From Vibrio sp. 10N.286.49.B3 (GTDB taxonomy: Bacteria; Pseudomonadota; Gammaproteobacteria; Enterobacterales; Vibrionaceae): a DNA stretch of 64,000 bases. The stretch lies in NCBI RefSeq assembly GCF_002873395.1, contig NZ_MCUV01000002.1, positions 1 through 64,000 of the forward strand, read 5' to 3'. Below, one piece after another: positions 28,520-37,582 of this stretch (position 1 is the stretch's first letter; the number at the start of each line of letters is the position of its first letter). The translations under genes and the position numbers were made by a program. Under the pieces are notes generated by a model, which was not told the origin of the DNA, did not search any database, and saw only the letters and a list, made by a program, of their open reading frames with translations.

Positions 28520-29863
28520 TTACTGAAGGCCAAGTTTTTTTTCTAGATAATGAATGTTTGCACCACCGTGTTGGAAGTTTTCATCATTCATAATCGATTC
28601 TTGTAGAGGAACGTTAACTTTAATACCTTCTACGATCATTTCGCTTAATGCATTTTTCATGCGTGCGATCGCCACATCACGGTTTTCGCCGTAAGTGATC
28701 AATTTACCGATCATTGAATCATAATGCGGTGGAACCGTGTAGCCAGTGTAAATATGAGATTCCCAACGAACGCCCATGCCGCCTGGTGCGTGGAAGCGTT
28801 CGATCTTACCTGGTGAAGGTAGGAATCGCTCAGGATCTTCAGCATTGATACGACATTCAATCGCATGACCACTGATCTTAATATCATCTTGAGTAAATGA
28901 TAATGGCTGACCAGCTGCAACACGTAGTTGTTCTTTGATCAAGTCAACACCCGTAACCATTTCTGTCACTGGATGTTCAACTTGAATACGTGTATTCATT
29001 TCAATGAAGTAGAATTCGCCATTTTCATATAGGAATTCAAACGTACCCGCGCCACGGTAGTTGATCTCTAAACAAGCACGAGTACAACGCTCACCGATGT
29101 ATTTACGCATTTCAGCGGTAATACCAGGTGCTGGTGCTTCTTCAACGACTTTTTGGTGACGACGTTGCATAGAGCAATCACGTTCGCCTAAATGGATAGC
29201 TCCACCTTGACCATCTGCGATAACTTGAACTTCAATGTGACGAGGGTTTTCTAGGAATTTCTCCATGTAAACCATGTCATTATTGAAACAAGCTTTTGCT
29301 TCTGCTCGTGTCATTGCGATTGCTTCAACCAGCTCTTTTTCACCACGAACGACACGCATACCACGACCACCACCGCCACCAGAGGCTTTGATGATGACTG
29401 GGTAGCCAATACGTTTAGCAAAGGCTTTATTCTTTGCTTCGTCATCATCAAGTGGACCATCAGAGCCAGGTACACATGGTACACCCGCTTTTTTCATCGC
29501 TGTGATAGCAGAAACTTTATCACCCATAATCCGGATGGTTTCAGCTTTAGGACCAACAAAGACAAAGCCTGAGTTTTCTACTTGTTCTGCAAAATCAGCA
29601 TTTTCTGATAAGAAGCCGTAGCCTGGGTGAATAGCGACAGCGCCAGTCACTTCAGCCGCGCTAATAATGCGTGGGATATTTAGGTAGCTATCAATGCTGC
29701 GAGCAGGACCAATACAGATCGTTTCATCAGCTAAAAGGACATGTTTAAGATCACGATCAGCTGTTGAGTGGACGGCAACGGTCTTGATGCCTAATTCTTT
29801 ACATGCGCGCAAGATACGTAGTGCAATTTCACCACGGTTTGCGATCACTAGTTTATCTAACAT
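28520..29863 (-). CDS. accC: Acetyl-CoA carboxylase, biotin carboxylase subunit
   Basis: AccC carboxylates the biotin on AccB using ATP and bicarbonate, the first half of malonyl-CoA synthesis. The 447-residue product opens [17 protein letters not shown], has the ATP-grasp glycine loop [12 protein letters not shown] near 159-170, and the catalytic [14 protein letters not shown] near 288-301. It follows accB by 13 bases and belongs to the aroQ-accB-accC group. Confidence 0.99.
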   Translation of the reverse strand: MLDKLVIANRGEIALRILRACKELGIKTVAVHSTADRDLKHVLLADETICIGPARSIDSYLNIPRIISAAEVTGAVAIHPGYGFLSENADFAEQVENSGFVFVGPKAETIRIMGDKVSAITAMKKAGVPCVPGSDGPLDDDEAKNKAFAKRIGYPVIIKASGGGGGRGMRVVRGEKELVEAIAMTRAEAKACFNNDMVYMEKFLENPRHIEVQVIADGQGGAIHLGERDCSMQRRHQKVVEEAPAPGITAEMRKYIGERCTRACLEINYRGAGTFEFLYENGEFYFIEMNTRIQVEHPVTEMVTGVDLIKEQLRVAAGQPLSFTQDDIKISGHAIECRINAEDPERFLPSPGKIERFHAPGGMGVRWESHIYTGYTVPPHYDSMIGKLITYGENRDVAIARMKNALSEMIVEGIKVNVPLQESIMNDENFQHGGANIHYLEKKLGLQ

Positions 29864-29876
29864 ATTTAGCGACCTC

Positions 29877-30344
29877 TTATCCGATCACAACTAGCGGTTG
29901 ATCAAATTCTACTGATTGACCATCTTCAAGCAAGATAGCCGTGATTGTGCCAGCTTTATCTGCTTCAATTTGGTTCATCATTTTCATTGCTTCAACGATA
30001 CATAGAGTATCACCAGCATTCACTTGCTGACCGACTTTAACAAATGGCTTCGCATCTGGGCTTGCAGCGCCATAGAAAGTACCAACCATTGGAGAAAGAA
30101 CTTGGTGACCAGTCGTAATTGGCGCTTCTTCGATTGCTTCAGGTTGAGCGGCTACCGTTGGTGCTGCTGCAACTGGCGCTGGAGCAACTGGCGCTTGTGC
30201 GTAATGTACAGGTGCAGGTGCTGCAACAGGTGCTGAACCGTAACGACTGATGCGTACTGATTCTTCACCTTCTGCGATTTCAAGTTCAGCAATACCAGAC
30301 TCTTCTACTAGCTCGATAAGTTTCTTGATTTTACGAATATCCAT
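29877..30344 (-). CDS. accB: Acetyl-CoA carboxylase, biotin carboxyl carrier protein
   Basis: AccB carries biotin between the carboxylase and transferase subunits. The 155-residue protein has an N-terminal dimer region (1-35), a flexible Pro/Ala/Val linker (about 37-70) and a C-terminal biotinyl domain with the EAMKMMNQ motif, where K121 is biotinylated. The stop is just before accC. The gap to aroQ is 72 bases with no terminator, so read-through from the aroQ promoter is likely. Confidence 0.99.
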   Translation of the reverse strand: MDIRKIKKLIELVEESGIAELEIAEGEESVRISRYGSAPVAAPAPVHYAQAPVAPAPVAAAPTVAAQPEAIEEAPITTGHQVLSPMVGTFYGAASPDAKPFVKVGQQVNAGDTLCIVEAMKMMNQIEADKAGTITAILLEDGQSVEFDQPLVVIG

Positions 30345-30416
30345 CTTTCTTTCTCTTTATCTGTTGATTGACTGGTCGCCCACAGGCAGCCAGTAAGTAG
30401 TCGTTATGTTATGACT

Positions 30417-30866
30417 CTAACGGTCTTGTAGCTTATTTAAAGCGGCCGTTAAAGCAAATTGGTAGCCCTGAGCGCCTAGCCCGCAAATAACACCATCGGC
30501 TTTATCTGAAAGATAAGAGTGGTGGCGGAAGGGCTCACGAGCATGAACATTAGATAAGTGTACTTCAATAAACGGAATAGCAACCCCTAATAATGCATCT
30601 CGCAGTGCGACACTGGTATGAGTAAAAGCGGCAGGGTTGATAATGATGTAATCCACACTTTGGTAAGCATCATGGATAGCTTCAATGAGTTCATATTCAC
30701 GATTCGATTGCAGGTGCGTAAGTTCTGCACCCGCTTCTTGAGCTTGCTGAGATAACATTTCAACAATCTGAGGCAGTGACTGTGATCCGTAGTGTGCGGG
30801 TTCACGCAAACCTAATAGATTAAGATTTGGCCCGTTTAGTAATAGAATTCGTAACTTTGCTGACAT
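30417..30866 (-). CDS. aroQ: 3-dehydroquinate dehydratase, type II
   Basis: AroQ dehydrates 3-dehydroquinate in the shikimate pathway. The product shows the type II signatures [12 protein letters not shown] near the start, with the catalytic tyrosine in the flexible loop following it (HYGS), [17 protein letters not shown] near 74-90 and EVHLSN near 99-104. ATG 30866 gives 149 residues, the usual length, with an AAGGA site upstream; the frame opens at 30905 but that adds an unrelated leader. It heads the aroQ-accB-accC group. Confidence 0.97.
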   Translation of the reverse strand: MSAKLRILLLNGPNLNLLGLREPAHYGSQSLPQIVEMLSQQAQEAGAELTHLQSNREYELIEAIHDAYQSVDYIIINPAAFTHTSVALRDALLGVAIPFIEVHLSNVHAREPFRHHSYLSDKADGVICGLGAQGYQFALTAALNKLQDR

Positions 30867-30924
30867 CTTGAAGTTATCTTCCTTTATCGTGAAATTAATA
30901 TACACACATCCATATTATTTACAA

Positions 30925-30961
30925 AACAACTCGATTTTTCTATAGCAAAAATCGAGTTGTT
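30925..30961 (-). other. Perfect 15-bp stem-loop in the aroQ leader
   Basis: AACAACTCGATTTTT (30925-30939) pairs without a mismatch with AAAAATCGAGTTGTT (30947-30961) around a seven-base loop. On the minus strand it is followed by TTTTG. It lies about 10 bases after the predicted start site and 59 bases before aroQ. It could be an attenuator, a 5'-end protector or the end of a short leader RNA. Confidence 0.75.
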
Positions 30962-30977
30962 AAAAAAATAGACCCTG

Positions 30978-30983
30978 ATTATA
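30978..30983 (-). promoter_or_regulatory. Candidate aroQ-accBC promoter (-10)
   Basis: A perfect TATAAT on the minus strand, with TTGCTG 19 bases upstream as a possible -35. The predicted start at about 30971 would place the 15-bp stem-loop near the 5' end of the message. Confidence 0.5.
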
Positions 30984-31165
30984 GCTAATTCAGCGCAAAT
31001 CGCAGCAAATTACTGGTCTAATGACCAAAACATGACCTCCATCGCATTTAATTAATCACTATCACCTGTGTTAGTCGGGCTATATTTTTGCAATTGGCTA
31101 AAAAGCAACGATGGAAGGTGTTTTACCCTGCAGGAGATCATGGCAAGAAGAGCAAAAATAGCATT

Positions 31166-31350
31166 AGGTTCACTATGTTCTAATTGCTCATTTAGCATAA
31201 GGTTTACCATGTTCTAAATACTCAATATAGATAGGATTTAAGCAGGTAATTAGGAGTATTTGTCCTGTGGTGAACCTTATGGGTTTAGCTTTTGTATCAT
31301 GGTGAACCCAAAGGTTAGTTAGCTTTCGGTTCACTATGTTCCAAAAGATA
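31166..31350. repeat. Cluster of five intergenic repeat units between aroQ and acs
   Basis: Five units of about 24 bp with the core GGTTCACCATGTTC: + strand at 31166-31189, 31200-31223 and 31327-31350, - strand at 31254-31277 and 31286-31309. The first two form a 34-bp tandem repeat. Units two and three extend to 28-bp arms (31196-31223 and 31254-31281) that match at 22 positions as an inverted repeat around 30 bases. The 563-base gap from aroQ to acs holds these, the aroQ promoter and leader, and the acs terminator; I see no convincing gene in it. Confidence 0.75.
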
Positions 31351-31387
31351 AAAAGGCATTTAGATCATAGTAGACTAAATGCCTTTT
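31351..31387 (-). terminator. acs terminator
   Basis: AAAAGGCATTTAG pairs with CTAAATGCCTTTT around a short loop, about 43 bases after the acs stop. The minus strand continues into TTTTTATC. Confidence 0.9.
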
Positions 31388-31429
31388 GTTTTGTTTAATG
31401 CATTGATATTAAGCAACTTTAATTAATTG

Positions 31430-33379
31430 TTAACCCATGGATACTTTCTCTTCAATCAGCTTATCAACCACGCTAGGGTCGGCAAGCGTTGACGTGTCAC
31501 CAAGATTGCTGGTATCACCGGTAGCGATTTTTCGTAGGATGCGGCGCATGATTTTTCCTGAGCGTGTTTTAGGTAGTGAATCGGTCCAATGCAGTACGTC
31601 AGGTGTGGCAATTGGCCCAATTTCTTTGCGTACCCAATCTTTTACTTCTTTGTGTAGTTCAGCGCTTGGGTACTCACCATCGTTAAGGGTAATGTAAGCA
31701 TAAATAGCTTGGCCTTTAATATCATGCGGAACACCGACAATAGCCGCTTCGGCAATCTTATCAAAGGCAACTAAAGCCGATTCAACCTCTGCGGTTCCCA
31801 TTCTATGCCCTGATACATTGAGCACATCATCAACACGCCCTGTTATCCAGTAATACCCATCCTCATCACGACGAGCACCGTCACTGGTGAAATAAGTGCC
31901 TTTAAAAGTGGAGAAGTAAGTTTGCTCAAAACGTTCATGATCACCATAGACTGTGCGCATTTGACCTGGCCATGAATCGAGAATGACTAAGTTACCTTCG
32001 CAAGCGCCTTCAATGATATTACCCATGTTATCGACAAGAGCAGGTTGAACGCTAAAGAATGGGCGAGTTGCAGAGCCAGGTTTTAAATCTGTCGCCCCTG
32101 GCAGCGGAGCAATTAAGATGCCACCAGTTTCTGTCTGCCACCATGTATCCACAATGGGTGATTGCTCATTACCTATGGTTTTGTAATACCACTCCCAAGC
32201 TTCAGGGTTAATCGGCTCACCCACCGAGCCCATAATTCTTAGGCTGTCACGAGAGGTCCCTTTGATCGCCTCTGTGCCTTTTGCCATTAATGCCCGAATA
32301 GCTGTCGGAGCGGTATAAAGAATATTGACTTGATGCTTATCGACCACTTCACTCATGCGACTGGTGCTAGGGTAGTTAGGCACACCTTCAAATAAAATGG
32401 TTTTTGCGCCATTCGCTAAAGGTCCATAAACCAGATAGCTATGACCGGTTATCCAACCGACATCGGCAGTACACCAGAAGGTTTCGCCCTCTTGATAATC
32501 GAAAACATACTTAAATGTCATCGTTGCATAGACAAGGTAGCCACCAGTGGTGTGCAAGACGCCCTTTGGTTTTCCAGTTGATCCTGAGGTGTAGAGAATA
32601 AAGAGTGGATCTTCGGCATTCATCGCTTCAGGAGGGCAATCATCAGAAACTTTTGCCGTTGCCTCGTGCCACCAAACATCACGATGCGAGTGCCAGTCGA
32701 TATCTGCGCCAGTACGCTTGAAAACAACCACACTATCGATGTTTTTGACCGCTGGGTTAGTTAGGGCCTCATCGACATTTTTTTTCAGTGGTACGCTACG
32801 TCCGCCACGAACGCCCTCATCAGCGGTGACGACAAGTTTGGCATCGGAGTCAATAATTCGCCCAGACAGCGCTTCAGGAGAAAAACCACCAAACACCACG
32901 GTATGAACTGCGCCGATACGAGTACACGCCAGCATGGCTACTGCCGCTTCCGGAACCATCGGCATATACAGGCAAACCACATCGCCCTTTTGAATACCTT
33001 GCTGCTTTAGTACATTAGAGAAACGACAAACCTCTTTATGTAGCTCATTGAACGTTAAGGTTTTATCATCATTAGGATCATCACCTTCCCAAATAATAGC
33101 GACTTCATCGCCCCGTGTTGCTAAATGGCGATCTATACAGTTGGCAGAAACATTCAGTGTGCCATCTTCAAACCAACGAATATCAATATGACCAGAATCA
33201 AAAGAGGTGTTTTTTACTTGAGTGAATGGGGTTATCCAATCAACGATCTTGCCGTGTTCTGCCCAAAACTTTTCCGGTTCGGTGACAGATTGTTGATACA
33301 TAGATAGGTAAGTTTGATTATCGGCATAAGTGGTTTGCTTGATGTTATCTTTGACTGGATAGATATGGGCTTCACTCAT
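31430..33379 (-). CDS. acs: Acetyl-CoA synthetase
   Basis: Acs activates acetate to acetyl-CoA through acetyl-AMP. ATG 33379 is chosen for its AAGGAG site and the usual SEAHIYPV start; it gives 649 residues, while the frame opens 22 codons earlier. Visible signatures are the AMP-binding P-loop [20 protein letters not shown], and the C-terminal [11 protein letters not shown] whose lysine is the known regulatory acetylation site. Genes downstream in the window for a sensor kinase and LuxR regulator match the CrbS/CrbR pair that activates acs in Vibrio cholerae. Confidence 0.98.
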   Translation of the reverse strand: MSEAHIYPVKDNIKQTTYADNQTYLSMYQQSVTEPEKFWAEHGKIVDWITPFTQVKNTSFDSGHIDIRWFEDGTLNVSANCIDRHLATRGDEVAIIWEGDDPNDDKTLTFNELHKEVCRFSNVLKQQGIQKGDVVCLYMPMVPEAAVAMLACTRIGAVHTVVFGGFSPEALSGRIIDSDAKLVVTADEGVRGGRSVPLKKNVDEALTNPAVKNIDSVVVFKRTGADIDWHSHRDVWWHEATAKVSDDCPPEAMNAEDPLFILYTSGSTGKPKGVLHTTGGYLVYATMTFKYVFDYQEGETFWCTADVGWITGHSYLVYGPLANGAKTILFEGVPNYPSTSRMSEVVDKHQVNILYTAPTAIRALMAKGTEAIKGTSRDSLRIMGSVGEPINPEAWEWYYKTIGNEQSPIVDTWWQTETGGILIAPLPGATDLKPGSATRPFFSVQPALVDNMGNIIEGACEGNLVILDSWPGQMRTVYGDHERFEQTYFSTFKGTYFTSDGARRDEDGYYWITGRVDDVLNVSGHRMGTAEVESALVAFDKIAEAAIVGVPHDIKGQAIYAYITLNDGEYPSAELHKEVKDWVRKEIGPIATPDVLHWTDSLPKTRSGKIMRRILRKIATGDTSNLGDTSTLADPSVVDKLIEEKVSMG

Positions 33380-33579
33380 TGCGTTTCTCCTTGTGAATTC
33401 AGATAAACATACTTCATGTTGTGCGTAATCATTAGGATCAAGCATAGGATAGAAGTGGTGTTCTGCTTATTACTTTCAGCCACATAATGACTTTTCACAA
33501 TTAGACTTTAGGAGCAGAAAAGCAACGTTACTCTGGCGTTATGTACCTAGATGCAAGGTCAAAGTACTCAGGTGCAAGC

Positions 33580-34236
33580 TCAAATGGCTTGAGATTGAGG
33601 GTTGAGGTGAAACTCAGGGAGATCACCATGAGTTAGCCTGACAAACACAAGTGCAGCGGTAATGGCATCTTGTAGGGCGTCATGTTTGTTTTGTAAGGGA
33701 AGATTCAACTGATGGCAGATCGCTTCTAGGCTTAAATCAAAGTAAGCGTTAGGTAGGCGACGTTCTAGTTGGTCGTGATATATCTGGCTGACTTCAATCA
33801 ACTTATTGGGTAATGGAAAGCCAAAGTGGCGTTTACAGGCGATATCGAGGATTTTTTTATCATAGCGAATATGATAACCGACAAGCGGTCTGTTCCCTAT
33901 AAAATCAATAAGTTGAAGTATTGCTTCTTGCTCTCCAATGCCATCGATTAGGTCATTGTGACGGATCTTATGGATCTTAATGGATCCTGCATCCAATGAG
34001 TGAGGCGCTCGGAGCTTCACCTCAAAAGATTGGCTGATTAAGATACGATTACCAACGATCTTTGTTGCTGCGATTGTAACGATTTCAGCTCGATTAGGGT
34101 CAAGGCTGGTGGTTTCACAGTCAAGTGAGACATATTCATTGGTCATTTTATCGTGAAAAGAGTAGGGTGCGAAGATCGCTTGATAACTCGTCCCCTTTAA
34201 TTTGTGATACCACCAATAACGCTGCAAGATATTCAT
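33580..34236 (-). CDS. DEDDh-family 3'-5' exonuclease
   Basis: A 218-residue exonuclease of the DnaQ/PolC-epsilon type. All five catalytic residues are visible: D39 and E41 in SLDCETTSLDP, D126 in GYHIRYDKKIL, and H185 and D190 in KHDALQD. The start overlaps the end of the DUF294 gene: ATG codons at 34239 and 34236 are both possible, and an AAGGG site spaces best to 34236. Coupled translation with the DUF294 gene is likely. Exonuclease-DUF294 pairs recur near acs or acetate-transport genes in proteobacteria; the biological link is not established. Confidence 0.85.
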   Translation of the reverse strand: MNILQRYWWYHKLKGTSYQAIFAPYSFHDKMTNEYVSLDCETTSLDPNRAEIVTIAATKIVGNRILISQSFEVKLRAPHSLDAGSIKIHKIRHNDLIDGIGEQEAILQLIDFIGNRPLVGYHIRYDKKILDIACKRHFGFPLPNKLIEVSQIYHDQLERRLPNAYFDLSLEAICHQLNLPLQNKHDALQDAITAALVFVRLTHGDLPEFHLNPQSQAI

Positions 34237-34238
34237 CA

Positions 34239-36065
34239 TTAATCCCTTACTTGGTAGTGATAGCCTAGCCATTGCTTGAATTTTTTAACGACATGTAAGC
34301 TGTGACGGAGTAAATCGCGCTCCGTTCTGTCGAGCTCCTGAAGATCAAGGTGATTGCTGCTGTGGTGCTTATCTAGTTGCTGGGCTAAGCGAAATTTGAA
34401 AAACTGTTTGAGGGCTTCACTGAGGTTATCGCCGGTTTCTTGCTCTAATACTTGTTGGTTAATCAACTGTTCAATGCGATCGAACGTGTTGTTTTTAGTA
34501 ACATTGTTTTCTAAACATAAGGCTCTTATTCCATGAACGATAGGAAAGATCCCTCCTTGCTTGATATCGATGCCTTCTTTGCTGTTTTTTACTTGTCCAA
34601 ACAGTGTCAAAGGCACAGAAAAGCTTAATGCCGGACGAATAAACTCGGTCAAAATCCCCGCTTTATTTATTAGGCTTTGGTGTAAGTGCTGTTTAACGGG
34701 TTCTAGTAACGTGATATTACCGGCTACCGCATGGGCGTCGGTGATGATCGCCAAATCCATCACTTTTTCACTATGGGCATGATCTATCCAGTGAGAAAGG
34801 GTTTGCTGCCACTTTGATTGTGTTTTGACCCAGTGCGGGTTATTGACCATTACGTTACCAGGGCATAATGGATAGCCAAGTTGTTGTAAAGTGTGGGTAA
34901 AGGTTTCCATTACCTCTGCGCATTGGTTCCACTCTAACCCATCGCGAATAATAAGCGCATTATCTTGGTCGGTTTTTAATATTTGTTCTCCTCTGCCTTC
35001 CGAGCCGAGTACGATGAGGCAACAATGGTCGTGTAGTGCTGGTGGTACGATTAACTCAAATGCTTTTTCAATAATTTGCTCATTGATGGCGGAGATGAGT
35101 TGCATGATAAATCGAGTGCGGATGCCATTTTTTAATAAACTTTCTACCAATTGGCGCTGCTTGTTTGAAGCCATCGCTAACTCTTCAATGCTGATCGCTC
35201 TTGCTATAGTGAGGCTTAGCACATGTGAGTGAGTGGAGAAAACGCTCAATATTTGAATCATATCGAGCATACCAACGGCATGATTACCCTCGCAAACCAT
35301 CAGGCGTTTCATACGGTTGCGGGTCATGGTGATCATAGCGTTAAATAAGTAGTCCCCTTTATCGACTGAGCTGACAGGGAAAGTGGCAATATCACCCACA
35401 GGAGTGTCTAAAGGGGCGTTATCAAGCATGACAGCATGCAGCAGATTGGTTCGAGTGACGATACCGTAAGGAAGTTGGTAATGATCTATCGCTAATCTAG
35501 GGTCATCGGGGCTAAGAGCGACTAATGCACTATCGATATCTTGCGCTTTTAATTGGGCCGTGACTTGGTTAATCGGTTCTGCGGGGGAAACGATTATAGG
35601 TGGCTGATAAATATCTGGCGTCACCTTGGTTAAGATAAATTCGGCAAGGTTTTGTTGTTGCTGGGCAGATTCTATCAATGCTTGGCGTTTAGCTAGATTA
35701 TTGTCAAAGTAAGCCGCAAACTGACCATTTTCATGATAAAAACCAACAAAACTGTCCTTGGGTAATAGATAAACTAACGTATCTTCAAGGGCGCAATACT
35801 GGTGCTTAGTCGTGCCAGAAAGTAAGGCGCGAACATCAAAAAGATCATCATGGGCGTAATGCGCAAAAACCTCTTTATTGTCGGCTGAGCGTTCCTCAAC
35901 AACCCCTTTAATAATTATGTACAAATGGTGGCTATTACCATCTGCCGGAATAATAACGTCATTTCCACGATAGTAAGCCACATCCAAAGCTGCTCGTAAG
36001 CTCGTTTGTTGAGTGGGAGTGAGGCAATCGAATGGGGGAGAATCCATTTTGAACTTGTCAGGCAT
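34239..36065 (-). CDS. cNMP-binding/CBS/DUF294 nucleotidyltransferase-like protein
   Basis: A 608-residue putative signalling protein: an N-terminal cyclic-nucleotide-binding-like domain (about 10-125), a CBS pair (about 155-285) and a DUF294 nucleotidyltransferase-like domain with GSEGRGE at 354-360 and DQD at 366-368, followed by its C-terminal helical partner domain. The layout resembles GlnD-like regulators. ATG 36065 is favoured over the frame start at 36152. It is co-transcribed with the exonuclease and upstream of acs. Ligand and target are unknown. Confidence 0.85.
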   Translation of the reverse strand: MPDKFKMDSPPFDCLTPTQQTSLRAALDVAYYRGNDVIIPADGNSHHLYIIIKGVVEERSADNKEVFAHYAHDDLFDVRALLSGTTKHQYCALEDTLVYLLPKDSFVGFYHENGQFAAYFDNNLAKRQALIESAQQQQNLAEFILTKVTPDIYQPPIIVSPAEPINQVTAQLKAQDIDSALVALSPDDPRLAIDHYQLPYGIVTRTNLLHAVMLDNAPLDTPVGDIATFPVSSVDKGDYLFNAMITMTRNRMKRLMVCEGNHAVGMLDMIQILSVFSTHSHVLSLTIARAISIEELAMASNKQRQLVESLLKNGIRTRFIMQLISAINEQIIEKAFELIVPPALHDHCCLIVLGSEGRGEQILKTDQDNALIIRDGLEWNQCAEVMETFTHTLQQLGYPLCPGNVMVNNPHWVKTQSKWQQTLSHWIDHAHSEKVMDLAIITDAHAVAGNITLLEPVKQHLHQSLINKAGILTEFIRPALSFSVPLTLFGQVKNSKEGIDIKQGGIFPIVHGIRALCLENNVTKNNTFDRIEQLINQQVLEQETGDNLSEALKQFFKFRLAQQLDKHHSSNHLDLQELDRTERDLLRHSLHVVKKFKQWLGYHYQVRD

Positions 36066-36268
36066 AAAGTTCTCTATCTCAAAAAGAAAAGACGTACTTT
36101 TAGTGTGGCAAAGTTGTGGTAATTCTCCAGACGACTTTGGTCTAATTAACAAAAAATCAGTGATTAGATAAAAAGGGGTCGTGAATCATGAGAGTTAATT
36201 CCCTTTTTTAGTTGTGCAGCAATAGGCATAATAGCGACTCATTCTCCTTCATCATTTTGGATGCATAT

Positions 36269-37417
36269 ATGCTCAACCCTTCTCCCTCTCGCTGGATATC
36301 CCAGTATTTTTTTGGTTTCTTTTTTTCTTATGGCGTTTATTTACCTTTTTGGGCTCTGTGGTTCGAAGGGCAAGGGGTATCAGCTACGAATATTGGTTTT
36401 TTAATGGGGATTGGTTTCGCCACTCGTTGCGTTGCCAATATGCTGATAACCCCAAGAATTCATAAAGTTGAGTACTTGATGCCAGCACTGCGTTGGTTGA
36501 GTTTGGCCGCTTTGGTATTTATTGGTTTTCATTTCTTCACTAGCCATAATGTGTGGCTCATGGCGGTTGCGACTATTTTATTTAATCTTAGCTGCGGACC
36601 TATTATGCCGCTCTCTGATTCCGTGGCTAATTATTATAATCGCCTACAACTGCTCGATTATGGGCGCACGCGATTGTGGGGGTCGATAGCCTTCATTGCT
36701 GGCTCAACTGTCGTGGGTTTTTTGATCGCGCACTATGGTTTAAACATGATTATTTATACGGCGATGGCAGGCATGTTAGCCGCTCATGTTTTGGCTTTGC
36801 GTAGCCCGTCTGTTGCACTGGTTTCTGATACCTCAAGCGCTCAAGAACGTCCTAAATTATTGCAACTGCTCAAAGATCCTAGCGTTGTGCGCTTTTTAGT
36901 GCTCATTACACTGATCCAAAGTAGTCATGCTGCCTATTATGGGTTTAGTACCATTTATTGGAAAGAAGCGGGTTACTCGGAAGATATTATTGGTTATTTA
37001 TGGAGCTTAGGGGTTATTGCTGAAGTTGGTGTCTTTGCGTTTACTCGCCGTTTATTTGGTGGTTGGACGTTACGTAGCCTATTTTTGATTGCAGCAGCAG
37101 CGGTAATGTTGCGCTGGGGGATCACGGCTTCCACGACCGCCATTTTTGCCTTGGTCATCGTGCAGTTATTGCATGGTGTTACCTTTGCTTTAGCTCACTT
37201 TGCGACGATTAAATACATTCAGCAGCAAGGTGACAATAAAATGGTGGCCTTGCAGTCTCTTTATAATGCGATTCCACTTGGCGCTTGTATGGCCTTGATG
37301 ATGGCAGTGAGTGGTTGGGGTTATGGTCAATGGGGCGGCAATGTTTTTTGGCTTATGGCTGCAATGGGGGCAGTGGCCCTCTTTATTAAACCGCAAGGTG
37401 CTGAGGTAAGGGTGTAA
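36269..37417 (+). CDS. MFS transporter, HcaT-like
   Basis: A 382-residue inner-membrane carrier with about 12 membrane segments, similar along its length to the E. coli phenylpropionate transporter HcaT (379 residues). Shared stretches include FFSYGVYLPFWALWFEG near the start, LDYGRTRLWGSIAF and HAAYYGFSTIYWKEAGYS with YLWSLGVIAEV. ATG 36269 is used; the frame opens 19 codons upstream. No hca catabolic genes are nearby, so the substrate is open. It is divergent from the DUF294 gene and followed by a terminator. Confidence 0.85.
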   Translation: MLNPSPSRWISQYFFGFFFSYGVYLPFWALWFEGQGVSATNIGFLMGIGFATRCVANMLITPRIHKVEYLMPALRWLSLAALVFIGFHFFTSHNVWLMAVATILFNLSCGPIMPLSDSVANYYNRLQLLDYGRTRLWGSIAFIAGSTVVGFLIAHYGLNMIIYTAMAGMLAAHVLALRSPSVALVSDTSSAQERPKLLQLLKDPSVVRFLVLITLIQSSHAAYYGFSTIYWKEAGYSEDIIGYLWSLGVIAEVGVFAFTRRLFGGWTLRSLFLIAAAAVMLRWGITASTTAIFALVIVQLLHGVTFALAHFATIKYIQQQGDNKMVALQSLYNAIPLGACMALMMAVSGWGYGQWGGNVFWLMAAMGAVALFIKPQGAEVRV

Positions 37418-37525
37418 TTGCAATTCTAGCTATGAGTTAACCAACTTAAATGACACTAAATGCTCACCGATTGCACAAAATGAGTCCGCTGACATTGAGT
37501 TGCTAAAATATCCCGAGTTAAATAG

Positions 37526-37554
37526 AAGACCAGAGTATTGCTCTGGTCTTTTTA
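37526..37554 (+). terminator. Terminator in front of the transporter-sensor kinase gene
   Basis: AAGACCAGAG pairs with CTCTGGTCTT around TATTG and is followed by TTTTTA. It ends only 28 bases before the next start codon, so it either ends the MFS message with the kinase promoter overlapping, or it attenuates the kinase message. Confidence 0.85.
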
Positions 37555-37582
37555 CATTCGCCGTTCAAAAGGATATTGACGC

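Noticed and set aside
31014-31027. TGGTC-TAAT-GACCA palindrome as a FadR-type operator for accBC
   Set aside because: The half-sites resemble FadR but are four bases apart rather than one, and flanking bases do not fit.
31140-31217. A 25-codon frame (MARRAKIALG...) with an AGGAG sequence just upstream
   Set aside because: It runs through the repeat units and its second half is encoded by them, so it is more likely a by-product of the repeats than a gene.
31166-31223. Tandem 34-bp repeats that could suggest a CRISPR array
   Set aside because: Only two tandem units with no unique spacers, other units inverted, and no cas genes in the window.
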